Shown here: piece after piece, positions 62,910 through 64,000 of the stretch
Position numbering within the stretch: position 1 is the first letter of the stretch
Layout: each line of letters starts with the position of its first letter
DNA from: Pseudomonas arcuscaelestis
GTDB taxonomy: Bacteria > Pseudomonadota > Gammaproteobacteria > Pseudomonadales > Pseudomonadaceae
DNA length: 64,000 nt
Assembly: GCF_016881005.1 (NCBI RefSeq)
Contig: NZ_JACOPV010000016.1
Span: 62,001-126,000, forward strand
Direction: 5' to 3'
The notes under the pieces: generated by a model
Database searches by the model: none
Seen by the model: only the letters and a program-made list of their open reading frames with translations
Told to the model about the DNA's origin: nothing
Made by a program: the position numbers and the translations under genes

Positions 62910-63695
62910 TTACTCGGCGATTTGTAGATGACGCGCTGCGGTGTACACGTAGCGGACTTTTTCATACTCGAATGGCGAGTTCAGTTGCCCATAGCGGAAG
63001 TTGGTGGTGTAGCGCTTGTCGATCGCGCGCAAAATCCACACTTCTGGATGGTTGCTGCTGACTTCGGCGACATTGAGGTAATTGATCCAGTTCTCAGCGC
63101 TGTAATCGACCACCAGCCCGCTGGTGTCACGCAAGTTCGACGGGCCCAGGATCGGCAGCATCAGGTAAGGGCCATCCGGCACGCCGTAGAAACCCAGGGT
63201 CTGACCGAAGTCTTCGCCTTGGTAGGGCAAGCCCATTTTTGTCGCCGGGTCCCACAGCCCGCCAACGCCGATGGTGGTATTGAGCAGCAAGCGTGCGGTG
63301 ATCTCCATTGAGCGCTGGCCCTTGAACTGCAGCAGGCTGTTGAGCAAGTTGGGCACATCGCTCAGGTTGCTGAAGAAGTTGCTGACCCCGGTGCGCACAA
63401 AGCTTGGGGTGATGTAGCGATAGCCATCGACTACCGGCAGGAACACCCACTGATCGAAGCGATAGTTGAAGTGGTATATCCGCCGATTCATCGACTCCAG
63501 CGGGTCATAGACGTTGAGTGCCGCCAAGGTAGAGCGTTCGAACTCTCGCTGGTCCAGCCCGGGGTTGAATTTCAGTTCCTTGAGTGGTTCGGTGAAGCCA
63601 TCGGCTTCGACTACGCTGGCACGCGGCGCGACTTCATCAGCCTGGGCCAGGGCGCTGGCAAACAGTGCAGTGGCAATCAATAAGTGTTTAACCAC
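62910..63695 (-). CDS. mlaA: MlaA/VacJ-family outer-membrane lipid asymmetry protein without lipobox
   Basis: 261 residues. Family core: VYDPLESMNRRIYHFNYRFDQWVFLPV, SNFFSNLSDVPNLLNSLLQFK, LLNTTIGVGGLWDPA and GLPYQGEDFGQTLGFYGVPDGPYLMLPILGPSNLRD. It removes misplaced phospholipid from the outer leaflet of the outer membrane. E. coli MlaA is a lipoprotein; this one has a plain signal peptide with no Cys at the cleavage site. GTG start at 63695, overlapping the upstream hydrolase gene by 8 bp. Confidence 0.92.
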   Translation of the reverse strand: MVKHLLIATALFASALAQADEVAPRASVVEADGFTEPLKELKFNPGLDQREFERSTLAALNVYDPLESMNRRIYHFNYRFDQWVFLPVVDGYRYITPSFVRTGVSNFFSNLSDVPNLLNSLLQFKGQRSMEITARLLLNTTIGVGGLWDPATKMGLPYQGEDFGQTLGFYGVPDGPYLMLPILGPSNLRDTSGLVVDYSAENWINYLNVAEVSSNHPEVWILRAIDKRYTTNFRYGQLNSPFEYEKVRYVYTAARHLQIAE

Positions 63696-64000
63696 GGAAA
63701 AACTCCAGCATGGCGTCGCTGTTGACGCGGTAGTTGAGGTTGCCGCAATGGCCGCCGTGGGGATAAAGGGTCAAGCGATCGCCAAAGGTCTTGCGCAAAA
63801 AGCCAATGTCGCCCGGGCCGAGAATGACGTCATCGGCGTTGTGCATCACGGCGATTTTCGGGCTGTTTTGCAGGTAGTCCTGAAGCGCATAGAGGCTGAC
63901 CTGATCGACCAGTTGGAGCAAGCTGCCGCCATCGGTGCGTGCCCGCCACATGGGAATGACCTGGTCGGTCAGGTAACAGTCGAAATCACACTGCAGCGCA
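63688..64000 (-). CDS. Alpha/beta hydrolase, C-terminal part (5' end cut by window)
   Basis: The C-terminal 103 codons are visible. IAVMHNADDVILGPGDIGFLR supplies the usual acidic residue and YPHGGHCGN the catalytic His of an alpha/beta hydrolase. The nucleophile lies beyond the window. The stop overlaps the mlaA start, so the two are probably co-translated, hinting at a lipid-related substrate (inference). Confidence 0.72.
   Translation of the reverse strand, partial: ALQCDFDCYLTDQVIPMWRARTDGGSLLQLVDQVSLYALQDYLQNSPKIAVMHNADDVILGPGDIGFLRKTFGDRLTLYPHGGHCGNLNYRVNSDAMLEFFRG

Noticed and set aside
1-64000. Prophage, insertion sequence, integrative element or CRISPR array
   Set aside because: No transposase, integrase, phage module, direct-repeat array or att-like duplication was seen; gene content is core Pseudomonas.

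Overview
The window is ordinary, GC-rich, gene-dense chromosome of a fluorescent Pseudomonas, most likely of the P. putida group. The B12 riboswitch-cob operon, the fused nitrate reductase followed by nirBD, minCDE, and the putida-style hairpin repeats between genes all point there; the gene order also matches what I remember of P. putida KT2440, which I could not check. I see no prophage, insertion sequence, CRISPR array or rRNA. The genes at both ends are cut by the window edge.

Layout. 1-1.7 kb: a truncated PQQ-type sugar dehydrogenase lipoprotein and an unknown gene, both leftward. 1.9-11.0 kb: a cobalamin riboswitch and a ten-gene, mostly overlapping operon for corrin adenosylation, amidation and nucleotide-loop assembly (cobO-cobB-bluB-cbiB-cobD-cobQ-cobU-cobT-cobC-cobS). 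11.1-18 kb: a secreted GH5 hydrolase, a MarR/MFS/small-peptide unit with palindromic operators, a periplasmic peroxidase, a divergent LysR/DUF2798 pair, FadL, and an SLT-like protein with its putative catalytic Glu replaced. 18-19.9 kb: largely gene-free, with a probable dispersed repeat and a DUF3509 gene. 19.9-31.4 kb: a SEL1 protein, RmuC, a transporter-linked hybrid histidine kinase, an MFS exporter, a TDT transporter, an LplT-PlsC fusion, SugE/Gdx behind a guanidine-II riboswitch, and RdgC. 31.6-31.8 kb: tRNA-Val and tRNA-Asp.

32-39.1 kb: assimilatory nitrate and nitrite reduction. The nitrate reductase gene and nirBD each have a sigma-54 promoter, a hexaloop hairpin and a leader terminator, which suggests NtrC-type activation plus ANTAR (NasT-type) antitermination. 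39.2-46.6 kb: a PcaQ-like LysR gene, a lipoprotein FKBP, a DUF1232 protein, an HTH gene paired with an unknown gene, an EAL-CBS-GGDEF protein and the Prc protease.

46.7-54 kb: a quinone oxidoreductase, then an ABC importer operon encoding a binding protein, an alkaline-phosphatase-superfamily phosphodiesterase, two permeases, an ATPase and a HAD phosphatase. It is divergent from a GntR/UTRA regulator with two related palindromic sites between them. This is the most promising poorly described system here: probable uptake and cytoplasmic breakdown of an unknown organophosphorus compound. 54-64 kb: an MscS channel, a 54-aa membrane peptide, aminopeptidase ApeB, an RluA-type pseudouridine synthase, minCDE, a lipid A acyltransferase, a patatin, MlaA without a lipobox, and a truncated alpha/beta hydrolase.
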